Shown here in pieces: positions 23,045 through 33,818 of a stretch of 64,000 nucleotides of DNA. The notes beneath the pieces were generated by a model, which was not told the DNA's origin, did not search any database, and saw nothing but the letters and a program-made list of their open reading frames with translations. The number at the start of each line of letters is the position of its first letter. The first letter of the stretch is position 1. The stretch comes from Trichosphaerium sp. ATCC 40318 (lineage: Eukaryota; Discosea; Flabellinia; Trichosidae): the NCBI GenBank assembly GCA_038496445.1, contig JALMLS010000514.1, forward strand, positions 186,001-250,000. The letters are read 5' to 3'. A program made the translations under genes and the position numbers.

Positions 23045-25659
23045 TCAAGTATGAACTGTTGGTTGTCCTTTTTGTAAATAAATCAGTATTGGTTTTAAAA
23101 TGAGAGTATTGTTAATACCTGCTACATCAAGAGTAAAGCCATATCCTTGAATTTTTCCAATCTTTTTAGAGATTACTGCATTTCTGAAGTCTTGTGCTAC
23201 AAAATCCGGCATTATGAACATTATTTCAGTTCCTGATGCTTCTAATCTAGTTGGAATTGTATTGTACCAGTCTTTCACTTCAACTATGCGCCAAGCTAAC
23301 ATCAAGTCAATAAAGCAAATATCAAAAAAAACAGTATTGTTTTTTTGATTCAAAACAACTGTTAAAAGCAACGCACATGGAGCTCCTGATATGCTTGATA
23401 CTTGCTCCACTAGTGCCTTTTGAATTCGTTCTTTATTATTACCAAGTATTGAAGTAAAATAAACACGGGCATGTGCATGAACTAAACGAGTTAAAAAAAA
23501 CACTGCACAAAAAAACAAGAAACAAAAAAGGCTCAGGCACACATAATGACTTACCAACACCAACTAATTTAGGGTTCGGATTCATGAGATCTAAAATAAT
23601 ACCATGTTAATTATAGTCTAAGTGAACCGAGGAACAAAAGGGAAATGCAGCTTTACCTTGAGAGTAACAGTGAGCGTTGTCTTGGCCATCAAAACTTTCA
23701 TCATATCCGAAATGATCATAAGTTCCGTTAACGACACCAACTAATCGATTAACCATATCAGTTAGCCAATAAAGCTTATAAGGAGGTTCTCCAATATTAT
23801 CAGGGATTGAAAAACTTGAATGTGGTACACCACATAAGTTGCTTAGAAGAGAAGCATTGCAGTTATCTTTTATTCGGAAAGTACACAAGTGCACCTGACA
23901 TCAGAGATTAGCAAAGTCAAGCATTGGTGTTACAACGAACACGCTACAACCTAAATACATACCGAGTTACCAGTTCTGTTTAGTGTTCTACCAGCTTCCC
24001 AGACGAGAGAGTTTCTAGTGAGACCATCTCGTTCAACCTACAAAAACAGAATCAGAAGAAACAAAGAAACCAAATTCATATGTACGTACAGTTATGAAAT
24101 CTGTCTTTACAGATTTGGTTTCTCTTACTTGAGCCAATGCAGCGTCACCAGTAGTGTGAACAGCGCCTAAATCACCAACCAAGAAACTACACCAAGACGT
24201 AAACCAAAAATGTAAATTAAGCGGTTGTTCAGCTCACCTGCAATATCCTCCTCTTCCATATTTGTCCCTTGCTGAGTTGCACGAGTCTCCCCAAGAAGCA
24301 ACATATTTTAGTAGTTGGTCAACCTAAGTTCTAACATTGGTATATTTGCTCTAAAAATAGATGACGTACAGCTACTTTATCAATCCAAGGAAAAGTATCT
24401 CGTTCTTGGATCATCTGAGAGAAAAGAGAACGGAACATGACTTGGAGCTCTGCGTATCCACCTCTATTCATTTATGTTAAAACAATATCTTTCTCTTTAA
24501 CTAATATCACGTGCCTAAGTGTGGCATGACCTGTACCATCCAAGTAGTTTATAAGGATGTTTTCAATCGTTTTGAGGGCAGGACCAAGTACACCCGAAAT
24601 GATTTTACCACCAACACCTGAATTAATTATTGTCTTTACAAATCCTTCGACGCATTCAACCGTAGTTGTATCATTCACATTGCAAGAATGGAGATACTTA
24701 TCCAGTGGACCAACAGATACACCCAAGAAAGGAGAAAAAAGCATTTGGCGATCATACAAAGAAGGCATCTGTAAACAAGGTAAACTTAAATCACTTGAAG
24801 CGATGAACGAAACGTACTCTTCCTGTAGCTACAAGCGCTAACCCGCTTCCAAGACTTAATCCAAGAGCTGTTACAGGTACATTTGGGTTTGGTAGCATAC
24901 TACGTTCCTACAGAACGTTATGAGCAAATATGGAAAAAGAGCACGTGATTTTGATAAAAAACCCAAGTATCACGTGATAAAAGTCGGCACTCACTTGCGC
25001 TACTATCTTATTTATTTGGTCCACGTATGCTACATAACCGTTTCCGTCTGTTGGAAGCACTATGAAAGGTGTAAAGACATAATTCTCCGCTTTTGAACTT
25101 GCGTACGCTCTACAGGATCGCCGTTGGCGCACTCATCTTTAGACACGCAGTCGTTCCTTGTACGTCCGTGACCGAGTACTACAGGTACCAGTACCATGTA
25201 ACCCGCCTTTTGAAGCGCTGTTGACGCGACATCTTGAGCGTCAGGACATGCTAATAGTGTTTAGAAACGTTTAACTTTACTGGGTTTTCAGTTCGTACCA
25301 GTATAGCCATGAAACATCACTACGATACCCTACATAGTTGTCAACTGGTTATACCATTCCGTATGGTTTGTTGTACCTTTGGAGTAGAAGATGGCATCCA
25401 TCTTTGAGAAAAACACTTTGTTTGGTGACGCGAGATTAACGGGCAAGCGTATTTGAGATATAAACTGAAAAGGTCCGTTACGATGTTTATCAAAAAAAAC
25501 CGAACCTGTATTGTGATATTGGCGTATTAGTACATGCTGACTTTAGATCCTCTGGTTGACATAGAGATAGCGATACGAACGCTAGTAACGCGAAAATACT
25601 ATCACGTGTTAGCTTGAATAGGTTAACAGGTATTGGTTGTACCACGTTGTGACCTTCAT
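23045..25659 (-). CDS. secreted alpha/beta hydrolase (lipase/esterase-like)
   Basis: Multi-exon gene. ATG at 25659 followed by a 44-nt intron joins to a signal peptide (IFALLAFVSLSLCQPED). The alpha/beta hydrolase core is readable in minus-strand exons: an oxyanion-strand block GIVVMFHGYT (about 25340), a second block YMVLVPVVLGHGRT (about 25190), and a nucleophile elbow of GxSxG type, GLSLGSG, near 24860. A lid-like region follows (PSLYDRQMLFSPFLGVSVGP), then Cys-rich segments near 24660 and 23750 that suggest disulphides. The catalytic acid and histidine cannot be assigned with confidence; candidates lie in TYDHFGYDESFDG. The last exon (about 23500-23045; SGAPCALLLTVVLNQ) is an extra domain I do not recognise. 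Likely a secreted or lysosomal ester hydrolase; substrate unknown. Confidence 0.7.
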
Positions 25660-26122
25660 TTTCGAGTTAGAAATCAAGAAAAAAACGCGGCATGCTTGCT
25701 TAACAGGGAAAAAGTTGTACCGGTACAACAATCTTGTGGTAACTCAAGTAGTACCGTAAGATATAGAGTGCTTACTAAACGAAAGCGGTGTAGGTTAACT
25801 ATGGAACTGAAAACCAACTCCGTTTGCCAATTCTCCTTTGACGTGTCAACAAAACTCCAGAACTATGGGTGTTCATTGCTGACGATATGGTTATATCCCT
25901 TGAAAACTTAACACTACAGACTCAACTGATTTTTAACTATTAACGTAATATAAAACACAGTCTTGCTGTGTGTACGAATAAACAGTTGTCTTGATTAAAA
26001 GCAGTTTAAACCGGTGTATAGACAGAGCAGCTTTGAGGAAAGGAATGCTATCAATCAGGGCGAATTTCAAACATTCATTGACTTTTCAACCAGTGTCTAT
26101 TTGTTTTACTCACCCAACAACG
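25660..26122. other. divergent promoter region
   Basis: About 460 nt between the hydrolase (-) and RING (+) genes, presumed to hold both promoters. An open frame at 25991 runs in frame into the RING start, so a longer RING N-terminus is possible. A plus-strand frame at 25633-25911 looks non-coding. Confidence 0.45.
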
Positions 26123-26731
26123 ATGGCTCATTTGATTCCAAAACCTCACTTTGAGCAGGCTGAAACTGCAGACGACGAATTCATGTGTCCAGTATGCTAT
26201 GATCTATTTACCGACCCAGTTTCTCACATAACGTGTGAAAACACTTTCTGTCGTGATTGTTTAAACAAATGCGGTTTAAACTGCCCAGTATGCCGAGGGC
26301 CGTTAAGAGGTAAGTGTAAAATTCAAACCACTACCAAAAACTGCTTATGAAATTAACACGCAGGCAGTAATTGCTTAGTTTAATTCATCTTTTGCGTCAC
26401 CTGCAAATTCTTATTTATACTCTGCAGGAGCTATTCGCTATGTTCCCAGCCTGGTAACCAAGCTATTATCCAAAGTTAAAGGGACTTGTAGTGCCTGTAA
26501 CAAGCTTATGACACGGTACAACATTTTATATCAAAAATAATCAATCTGACTTATTTTGGTAGTGAGCAATTTGCTGACCATGTGACCTCTGACTGTGTTG
26601 TTACTGCTAATTACACAATACAGTTGCAAGCCAATCAAATTTCAGAGCTGACAGATGTCATAAGAGTACTACAAGATAAACTTAATGTGGCCGAAATAAA
26701 AGTAAAGATGTTGGAGGACAACTTCTTATAG
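26123..26731 (+). CDS. RING finger protein with coiled coil
   Basis: Three exons, about 145 residues from ATG at 26123 (MAHLIPKPHFEQAETADDEF). RING residues 27-63: CPVCYDLFTDPVSHITCEN, then TFCRDCLNKC and CPVCRG, i.e. C3HC4 spacing but with Asn where His is expected (C-E-N-T-F-C). Exon 2 (about 26428-26516) adds a Cys pair in GTCSACNKLMTR. Exon 3 has FADHVTSDC, which with the preceding Cys pair makes a TRAF-type C2HC finger. The protein ends in a coiled coil (ISELTDVIRVLQDKLNVAE). RING-TRAF-finger-coil proteins usually act as oligomeric E3 ubiquitin ligases. An upstream in-frame ATG at 25991 would add 44 residues; I prefer 26123 because family members start close to the RING. Confidence 0.7.
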
Positions 26732-26780
26732 GAAGTATGGAGAGGTTAGTTTTACCAATTGCAATTATAAGCTTTAAGGT

Positions 26781-26786
26781 AATAAA
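26781..26786 (+). promoter_or_regulatory. polyadenylation signal AATAAA
   Basis: AATAAATAAA about 50 nt after the RING gene stop; a fitting 3' processing signal. Confidence 0.45.
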
Positions 26787-27008
26787 TAAAACGTTCTACG
26801 TACAATGAAGACATTGCAAATGGATTGTGTGCTCAGTATTTTTTTGGACATGCTGAAGTTGCTGTTTTATTACGCATAGTTTATTACAAATTTGTAACAG
26901 TTGTCACCGTAAGAAGTCATTTTTGTATGTATAATACTATGACAATAAGTGTGAGAACTAAGTTGACTTTGGGGTTTTTTTGTTTTAAGTTTTTGAAACG
27001 GCAGAAGA

Positions 27009-27846
27009 ATGGCCACACAAAAGCTTGCTGTTGTAGTCGTTGACGACAAATACGAAACCCTCGAGTACCATTATCCTCGATTGCGGTTAAAGGAAGCCGG
27101 TTTCAAGGTATACCTAATTAAATCAGTTAATTATCTATTTCTTCGCGTCATTATACCACGCTCTAATCTCTTGTAGGTTATTGGCCTTGGTCCAAAGCCA
27201 AAAACCACGTACAAATCCAAAGCTGGTTACTGGGCCATTACTGATGACGCCAAGGTGGAAGATATCAACCCAAAAGGTTAAACCGTTTATTCCTGAATAG
27301 TTGCTCTAACGCTTGTCTACAGACGTAGCAGTACTCGTTGTACCTGGTGGTTTTTGTACTGATCGCTTACGTCGCCTGGAGAGCTTCAAGAAGGTGAGTT
27401 TTCGCGTTATTGTGTATTTGCGCTTACTGTCCTCTCTAGTTCACTCGCGAATGTGTTGAAGCAGGCGCAGTATGTGGTTTTATATGTCACGCTCATTGGC
27501 TACCTATTTCCGCTGGTGTACTCAAAGGTAAGGCTTTTTGATTTAGTACAAAAAAAAAATCAGTTAAAAAAATCTTTGTTTCTGGTTTCTCCGCTTCTGT
27601 TTTGCATGATGCTAACCACTCAACCAGGAAAACGTGTAACATCTTTCTTCGCAATCAAAGATGATATTGTAAACGCAGGAGCCGAATGGGTAGACGAGAA
27701 ATGCGTCGTAGACGGCAATATGTACGTTTCTTTTTTTTTCTTTTTTTTCTCGTTTGGTTCTTACACGATTTCAAAATAGGGTAACCGCTCAGACACCAGA
27801 AGATTTACCAGCGTTTATGAAGGCAATATTAGAACTTGCAAAGTGA
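27009..27846 (+). CDS. DJ-1/PfpI family protein
   Basis: About 180 residues in six short exons. ATG at 27009 (MATQKLAVVVVDDKYETLEY). The order matches the PfpI/DJ-1 superfamily: an N-terminal strand with the conserved Glu in YETLEYHYPRLRLKEAG, VLVVPGGFCTDRLR, then the nucleophile elbow GFICHAHW with the reactive Cys followed by His, and KGKRVTSFFAIKDDI, NAGAEWVDEKCVVDGN, PEDLPAFMKAIL. It is closer to the bacterial PfpI/YhbO type than to human DJ-1. Members act as glyoxalase-like or deglycase-like stress enzymes or chaperones; which applies here is unknown. The gene looks complete, with AATAAA at 27856. Confidence 0.88.
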
Positions 27847-27855
27847 TATTGTAAA

Positions 27856-27861
27856 AATAAA
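27856..27861 (+). promoter_or_regulatory. polyadenylation signal AATAAA
   Basis: AATAAA begins 10 nt after the DJ-1/PfpI stop codon. Confidence 0.5.
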
Positions 27862-27985
27862 CACTTCAGGTCAATCAATGATTGTTAAACTGCTTTATTA
27901 CGCTACATGTATATCAAGGCCACACGTTCATAGCGACCACTTCGCCTTTTGCGATGTTTTACGTATTGACGCCTGTTGACGTTTA

Positions 27986-30202
27986 ATGACACCTGGGATG
28001 GACGCAATCAGCGCATTACCTGCGGAAGTGCTTACTATAGTAGCTAGCTACTTCAAAACGTATAGTTTACTAGTATTACGCCGTGTGAGTACTCATTGGA
28101 AAGCAATATGCGAGAATTACTGTATTCTAACGTTAAAAATACCAATACAATCAAGTTATCAAAAAAAACGATTGATAAATCAAAAGCTAGCGCAGAAGAT
28201 GGTTCTACCCAATCTAAAAGGTACCACTACTACAAATAACATCCTTTCGAGCGTATTAAAACAACAATGGCGCTATTCAAGCGTTTTGTAACTATCGTAA
28301 CTGACAAAAAAAAGACAATGGAATTGCACGTTGTTTTTGAGTCAACTCTTCTCCCGAGTTACCAGTTTTGACACGTGACAAGATAACCTTTGCGTGTAGT
28401 CTTCGTTATCATTTATTTGATTGTTTGTATAGAGATAATAATAAGACGTGAATGTAACATGCATATCATTGATACAATATTAAGGTTCTGGACATACAAA
28501 AAGATAACAATTCTTGGTCTTTATTTGTTTCCTAAATATGACCTTTCTGATACCTTATCTGGTCTTCTTTTTAAGAATATCAATTCATTACATAATATAA
28601 CAAGTCTGTATATTCAGAGAGGTTCATATTTCGATGATTTAGTCAAGCACAATATCAAATCAATGGAACACTTTACTCAGTTAACAGAACTGAGTTTAAT
28701 TTGCAATCGTGCACTAGTTCTTGAACAAGTATTGATTAATTGTACAAAACTACAACTTCTAGAGGTACGTAATTTCATTGAGTATTAAATTATATGCACT
28801 TGACAAAAAACAAGAGGCCTCACGGGAGCGACTGATAATTCTTTAACGTTTCGTTTCTCAAAAAAAACTTCTTTTGGACTGTAAAATATCACGTGATTGC
28901 TCACATTTTTTTCATACTTTTTTATCGAAGTAGTTGTTAGGACATAAATAGTGTGGCTTTCTAACAAATTATTGTAGCTGTATACGTTTAATAAAGCTGG
29001 TTCCAAGGAGAATTTTGAGTTGATGAACAACAATCTTACAAATCTTACGTCACTTTCAATAAGTAGTGCAGGAGATAACACAATACTAAACAGTGCAATA
29101 AGTCACTTAACATCGCTTAAAAACGTAGAAACATTCACCACATGGTATGTTGTCTTTTAACAAAGCAACCTCGCTTTTGTTGCTACCTCTTTTTTTTACT
29201 TTTTGGACTTATAATTTTCAGGAATAGAGTCTCTAGTGAACACGTCTCACAAATATTTACACAGTTTCCTCAGTTAACGAAAATATCATTGCTAAGTAGT
29301 CAGCAAGACCCTAAAGTTTTACAAAGTTTTGAGGTACAGTACCACAACTGGTTTGACATCACAAAACAAAAGCGAGTACTTAATTAAATGTTGTTTAGAC
29401 TAAAACTCAGATAAAGTCATGTAGTATTTGTATACCTTCAACAGATGTAGACTTTTCTTTTGCTTATACACCATGGCTAACATCTCTCAATGGATTAGAC
29501 ATCAAGGTACAAATGACATATTTCAAGAGATGATTATAGTTTTCTTACAAGTTCTAGTCATTGAGACTTGACCTTGCTTCATTATCGCCATTAACAGACA
29601 TAAACAAAGATATAGCAGAAAAATTTATATCATCGTATAAGCATGTATCATATCTAGACTTGGTTGAGCCGTGTAGAGTAGGCAAGAGTTTGCTTAGTTT
29701 AACAAAATTAACAACATTGAAAATGAAAAATTGGATAAACTTTGATGACATACCATGGTCTATAAGATCACTATCATTAACGAATACTCCTTTTGTTGAT
29801 ACTCATTATGTATATGAATGTAAAATTGGACCATTCACTCATCTTACAAGGCTTCAAAATTTGCAAATTAAAAATACTTCAAAGATTGGTATAAATATAG
29901 CTGAAATCACAAAACAACTGGCTTCAGAAGTACCGACACTCAATTCTCTTTGCTTCATAGGATTTACTGATAAGCACGTGATTTTTTCTTACCTTTTTAA
30001 CTGACTTTCTATTTTTCACGTGATAAAAGTTTTTGTTAATTTGTTGAATAGGTTCTTTTGCTCTAATCTCAAATTATTTACTCATTTGGATACCCTTGTT
30101 TTCAAGAAGTGTACAATTGTTACTCAAGTGTTGAATGTGCTAAGAAGGAGACTACCAAATGTGTCAATAATCTACAACACAGACTACAATAGAGTGCACT
30201 AA
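27986..30202 (+). CDS. F-box / leucine-rich repeat protein (irregular LRRs)
   Basis: Multi-exon. ATG at 27986 (or 27998). An N-terminal F-box: ISALPAEVLTIVASYF, then LLVLRRVSTHWKAICENY. Following exons carry irregular LRRs: HNITSLYIQRGSYFDDL, FTQLTELSLICNRALVL, LTNLTSLSISSAGDN, FPQLTKISLLSS, LTKLTTLKMKNWINFDD, LTRLQNLQIKNTSKIG, FTHLDTLVFKKC. It ends SIIYNTDYNRVH. Unlike the GVHTI gene at 6653 the repeats are degenerate and the gene is cut by introns. Introns near 28780-28980 and 29970-30050 contain TCACGTGA motifs, the second as a pair. Presumed SCF adaptor; substrate unknown. Confidence 0.75.
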
Positions 30203-30486
30203 TTCAGATACAGTCATTTAAAGGTATGGAAGCAATCAGGCAGTAGCCAAGATTGCATTAATGTTATTTTTCTGGCAATAAAAAGCTTACTTAAAGTCAT
30301 GTACTTCTCAGATGTTGTTTCAATTCAATAAATTGACTACATTGCTCCAACAAAATCGTGAAGTACAGAGTTTATTCGGTCAAAAGTCAACGTTGGTTCA
30401 AGGCCGAATGTGAGTATTACAGCCATTGCAAAAAAAACTGTAACCACAAACCTGAAGCCTTTTATCTGTGTAAACAATTGTAATGG

Positions 30487-31659
30487 TTACTGGGACACGA
30501 ATGGTTTTTTGTTTTTCTGAGGCGTTACATATTTATAAGTATCTACTCTAGGTCCAGGAGGGCACACTAATTCTATACAATCTGATTCCCGATCTGTCAT
30601 AGCAAAGAAATTCCATTTCTCGTATTGTTTTTTCTTTAAAGGCATAGTTAATCTACCTATTTGCAAACATTAATAAAATCGTCTTCCTGTGTTGATATAC
30701 AATTCATACCAACTTCAGTTCCATTGAAATAAAATGCTACTTCTCTTTTTTCAAGGTCCATAAGTACACCTATTTTATCACCACTGCTATATGTTGGTAC
30801 AACTTTTCTATCTTCTCGAATGCCTTTCCCCAAATACTCAAAAGTATACCTGCACTATAAAAGGGTTAAAAATGTATGTGGATATTCAAGGTACATACTT
30901 ATCTACATATGCTATTGTATTGGGATGTGTGTTTATACTCCAACCTTCAACCTACAAAGCTACGACTTAAAATCATGACTTTCCTTAACACTTTACTAAA
31001 AATAGGATTTGGATTTATTTTTGTTTTGTACCTTTTGAAGTGCTTCACTGTTATTGGTAACGCCTAACCACATTTCATCGTACATGGAGATGATATTAAA
31101 CTCGATATACCTGACCCCAGCCATCATATCAGGCTTTACAATTGCAATAGTTGCATCTGGGTGATTGCCTTTTTTAATAATTCTATGACAGAATTGTCCT
31201 TCGAAAGTCAAGTGTTGAGCGTTTATCGAAGAGTCGAATTGAAACTCAGTCTTTAAAGGGGTTTTAGTCAAATAGCCGTACAAATGAACCAATACGTACC
31301 ATTGCTTTATACCAGGCTTTCCAACCATTAGTAGACGCATCAATAGGTTCTAATGTTAGAGTTTAGCTTAAATAACTTAAAACAGTCCATACGTGTACAA
31401 TGAGGGCGCCAAATACTATTTTCAGACGCTGCTACGCACCATTGCTTCGAAACTGTTGATATTTGTCCAAGCTTGTTTACTGGTACGAAAGATAGAATGT
31501 GTACAAACATTTCGTATGGTAGTGCTGTATAGAAGAATTAAAAGAGGTAAAAAGAAGAAAATTGCAAAATGGTGCTACAGGACTCTGCTAGCGTCTGCAT
31601 TGTGTTTATTTTGTAAAAATACCATCTAGACTATCTACAGTTTGATCAGGAGCTGCCAT
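30487..31659 (-). CDS. F-box / SPRY domain protein
   Basis: Five or so exons. ATG at 31659 (MAAPDQTVDSLD), intron, then a complete F-box exon (ALPYEMFVHILSFVPVNKLG, QISTVSKQWCVAASENSIWR). SPRY-domain exons follow: FQFDSSINAQHLTFEG, YIEFNIISMYDEMWLGVTN, then about 30860-30660 with SSGDKIGVLMDLEKREVAFY and NGTEVGMNC. It ends TPQKNKKPFVSQ. The GDKIGVxxDxxxxxVxFYxNG block is the SPRY signature. Same design as the gene at 252, but with the F-box intact. Likely an SCF substrate adaptor. Confidence 0.75.
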
Positions 31660-32223
31660 TGTTGCTTATGTTGACGACGCTTTTAAATAAAACTGATTCA
31701 ATGAATGCTATCAACGGTGATATTCTTGTATGTACGTTCACCTAAGTATTAGATTCTACGCGAACAAATTTCAATATTTGCCTTCAGCACGTGTTTACCA
31801 CGTGTGTGTATAGATTAATTTTTAGTTTCACCAGTATTGTTTGGTGAGGAGGATACCTCTACTGAGTACAATATTGCTTTGCTCTACATTACTTGCTTTC
31901 CAATTTCTTTTGTCTGCTTCCATAGTTTGTACTATGATACAACACCAACTTCCATACAGCCTCATATTTCAATATGAAGGTGGTGAATGCAATACAACAG
32001 TCGTTCATTAGGTGTCACAAGCTCGTGAGACAATGCAAAAGAAGTGGAAAAAATTGTCAAAATCCGCCTGAAAAATAAAAAAAGTGCAAGTCGTTAGTCT
32101 ACTTCGTATCAGTTACTCCTTATGAAATGACACGTTTATTTTAGATACACATGTGATGAAAAGGCTGTTGTTGGTTGCATTGAGTTAAAAACCAGCTTGG
32201 TACACTGTTCTGTAATTTGTACT
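31660..32223. other. spacer
   Basis: About 560 nt upstream of the F-box/SPRY gene and downstream of the Cys-rich F-box gene. It contains two closely spaced CACGTG hexamers near 31788 and 31800 and a 34-codon open frame starting near 31975 with no family signal. No gene called. Confidence 0.4.
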
Positions 32224-32957
32224 TTACTTTTTTTTCAACTCCTTTATCTGCTCCTTTAGTTGTTTTACTTCAGATATCAATGCTTCAAAGCACTTTGTGC
32301 ATCCGAATAGTCCTGCATGTCCATCCCTGAAACAATACTCACAATAGGCTGCTTCTTTACAATAAAGGCACCAAATGACCTTATAGCACTCGTCCGAACA
32401 ACCATAGCACCGATCCCACTTTGAACCTAAGTGATGTTAATCAGTATGGGTATCCGCTGGAATTACACATACATATTGGACATGTTCCAGAAGGGCACAG
32501 ATTAAATGCCACGTGGCATTTAAAACAAGTAAAACCTTTGCAAAACGGCTTATCAAAATATGAATCGTAAATTTCCGTATCGATGTCATATTCTTTTTTG
32601 CAAACCCAACAGTACCTACATAAATCAGGTTTTACAACGTAAGTATAAACATCCAAGGTATACGCACTTGAAAATAAAGCAACACTTCCAGAGTGGAAGG
32701 TGTTTTTCAAAAATATCCAAACGATAGGACCTGCAAGCCTTATGCTCAGCAAAGAATGTGTATGCTTGTTGAAACTTTTTTTTCCAAAAGAGATTACTGC
32801 GAAATAAAGCACTAAACTGCTTGTTTGCGCAACTAAAGCGATCAAGTGCGATTTCATCCAAACTATCAGCAATAAGCATCCACATCTCTGTAGGAAGTTT
32901 ATTAGCGACTAAAGAGCATTTATCGAATGAGGCTCGTTTTTTAGCTTTAGGTTCCAT
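32224..32957 (-). CDS. F-box protein with Cys-rich zinc-binding tail and coiled coil
   Basis: Three exons, about 210 residues. ATG at 32957 (MEPKAKKRASFDKCSLVANK), F-box at about residues 18-60 (LPTEMWMLIADSLDEIALDR, FSCANKQFSALFRSNLFW). Exons 2 and 3 are rich in paired cysteines (YCWVCKKEY, FTCFKCHVAF, TCPICM; then RCYGCSDEC, WCLYCKEAAYCEYCF, GCTKCFEALI), suggesting two or three zinc sites. The tail EVKQLKEQIKELKKK is a short coiled coil. I do not recognise a named zinc-finger class. Probably an SCF adaptor whose zinc module binds the target. A frame-shifted copy of its start region lies at 33278. Confidence 0.65.
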
Positions 32958-33277
32958 TGTTTGGCCGCTAGATGCTTTTTTAGTTAAAAGGCAAAGAGAA
33001 CTGCTTTATAATACGCTAAAGAATTTGCCAAATACTTTTCTTGACGTGCTTCTGTAATCTCATCTCTCAGATTGTGCATAGATTGACATGCATTTGCATG
33101 TCATATTCCTAATTTTTTCTGTTTTTTTTCAGTTAAATCCCGAGGCTTCAGCGGAATTAGCGTTGACGTACGTTTGACTGTTTGTATTCTAACTACAATT
33201 AATATCAAGTATATGACGTACGTCATCCTTGAGCGCGGGATCCTACACAGTAAAAAGATGTATTCGGGGTGTTCCAC

Positions 33278-33333
33278 GCTCGTTTTTAGCTTTAGGTTCC
33301 ATTGTTTGACTGCTTAGATGCTGTGTTAGTTGA
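33278..33333 (-). repeat. duplicated start region of the Cys-rich F-box gene
   Basis: About 56 nt closely match 32932-32987, including the ATG and first five codons of the neighbouring F-box gene. One A is missing in the following A run, so the copy would change frame after MEPKAK. It looks like a partial-duplication scar. Confidence 0.6.
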
Positions 33334-33387
33334 AGTATTGTAATCAGATATTTCCAACTCATACATGTAATTGTTTTTCGCTTGTAG

Positions 33388-33818
33388 ACCTTGTACTGGT
33401 TCCTATATTGCTACTTACTAATCTTGTTAAGAGTAAACCAGATGCTACAACAGGAAGTCGACTGTAGAAGATGTAGTACGTCTATACAAAGCTGATCAAA
33501 GGGAAAAGTACAAATTTTTTGATAATTTTAATTTATTGTTTATGTACATTTTTCACAGTTATTTTTCTTAGTGGGTCTTTGTATTTACATAGGTGGTTGT
33601 GTTGGTTTCTTTGCAGGTGCAGCCGTCTATTGCGAAATAAAAAATCAGCTTCAGTTCAAGAGAGGAACAAAAAAAACTCAAAAGAAAAAATCAAGCTTGA
33701 TGTTTTGAAAACGTTTGACGACTTTGTCGCTTTTTCCGCTTCAATATCACGTGCGCTCAACGTTAATATAATATATTGTATTAACTATAATAACGTACCC
33801 AAGACCAACCAAAAGTAG
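33388..33818 (+). other. possible gene remnant
   Basis: Short plus-strand stretches read like protein: DLVLVPILLLTNLVKSKPD near 33391, STVEDVVRLYKADQREKYKF near 33460, then after a plausible TTTGCAG acceptor at 33617 a Lys-rich stretch ending KLDVLKTFDDFVAFSASIS. Frames do not join cleanly. It may be a decayed gene or an unrecognised small one. No function assigned. Confidence 0.2.
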
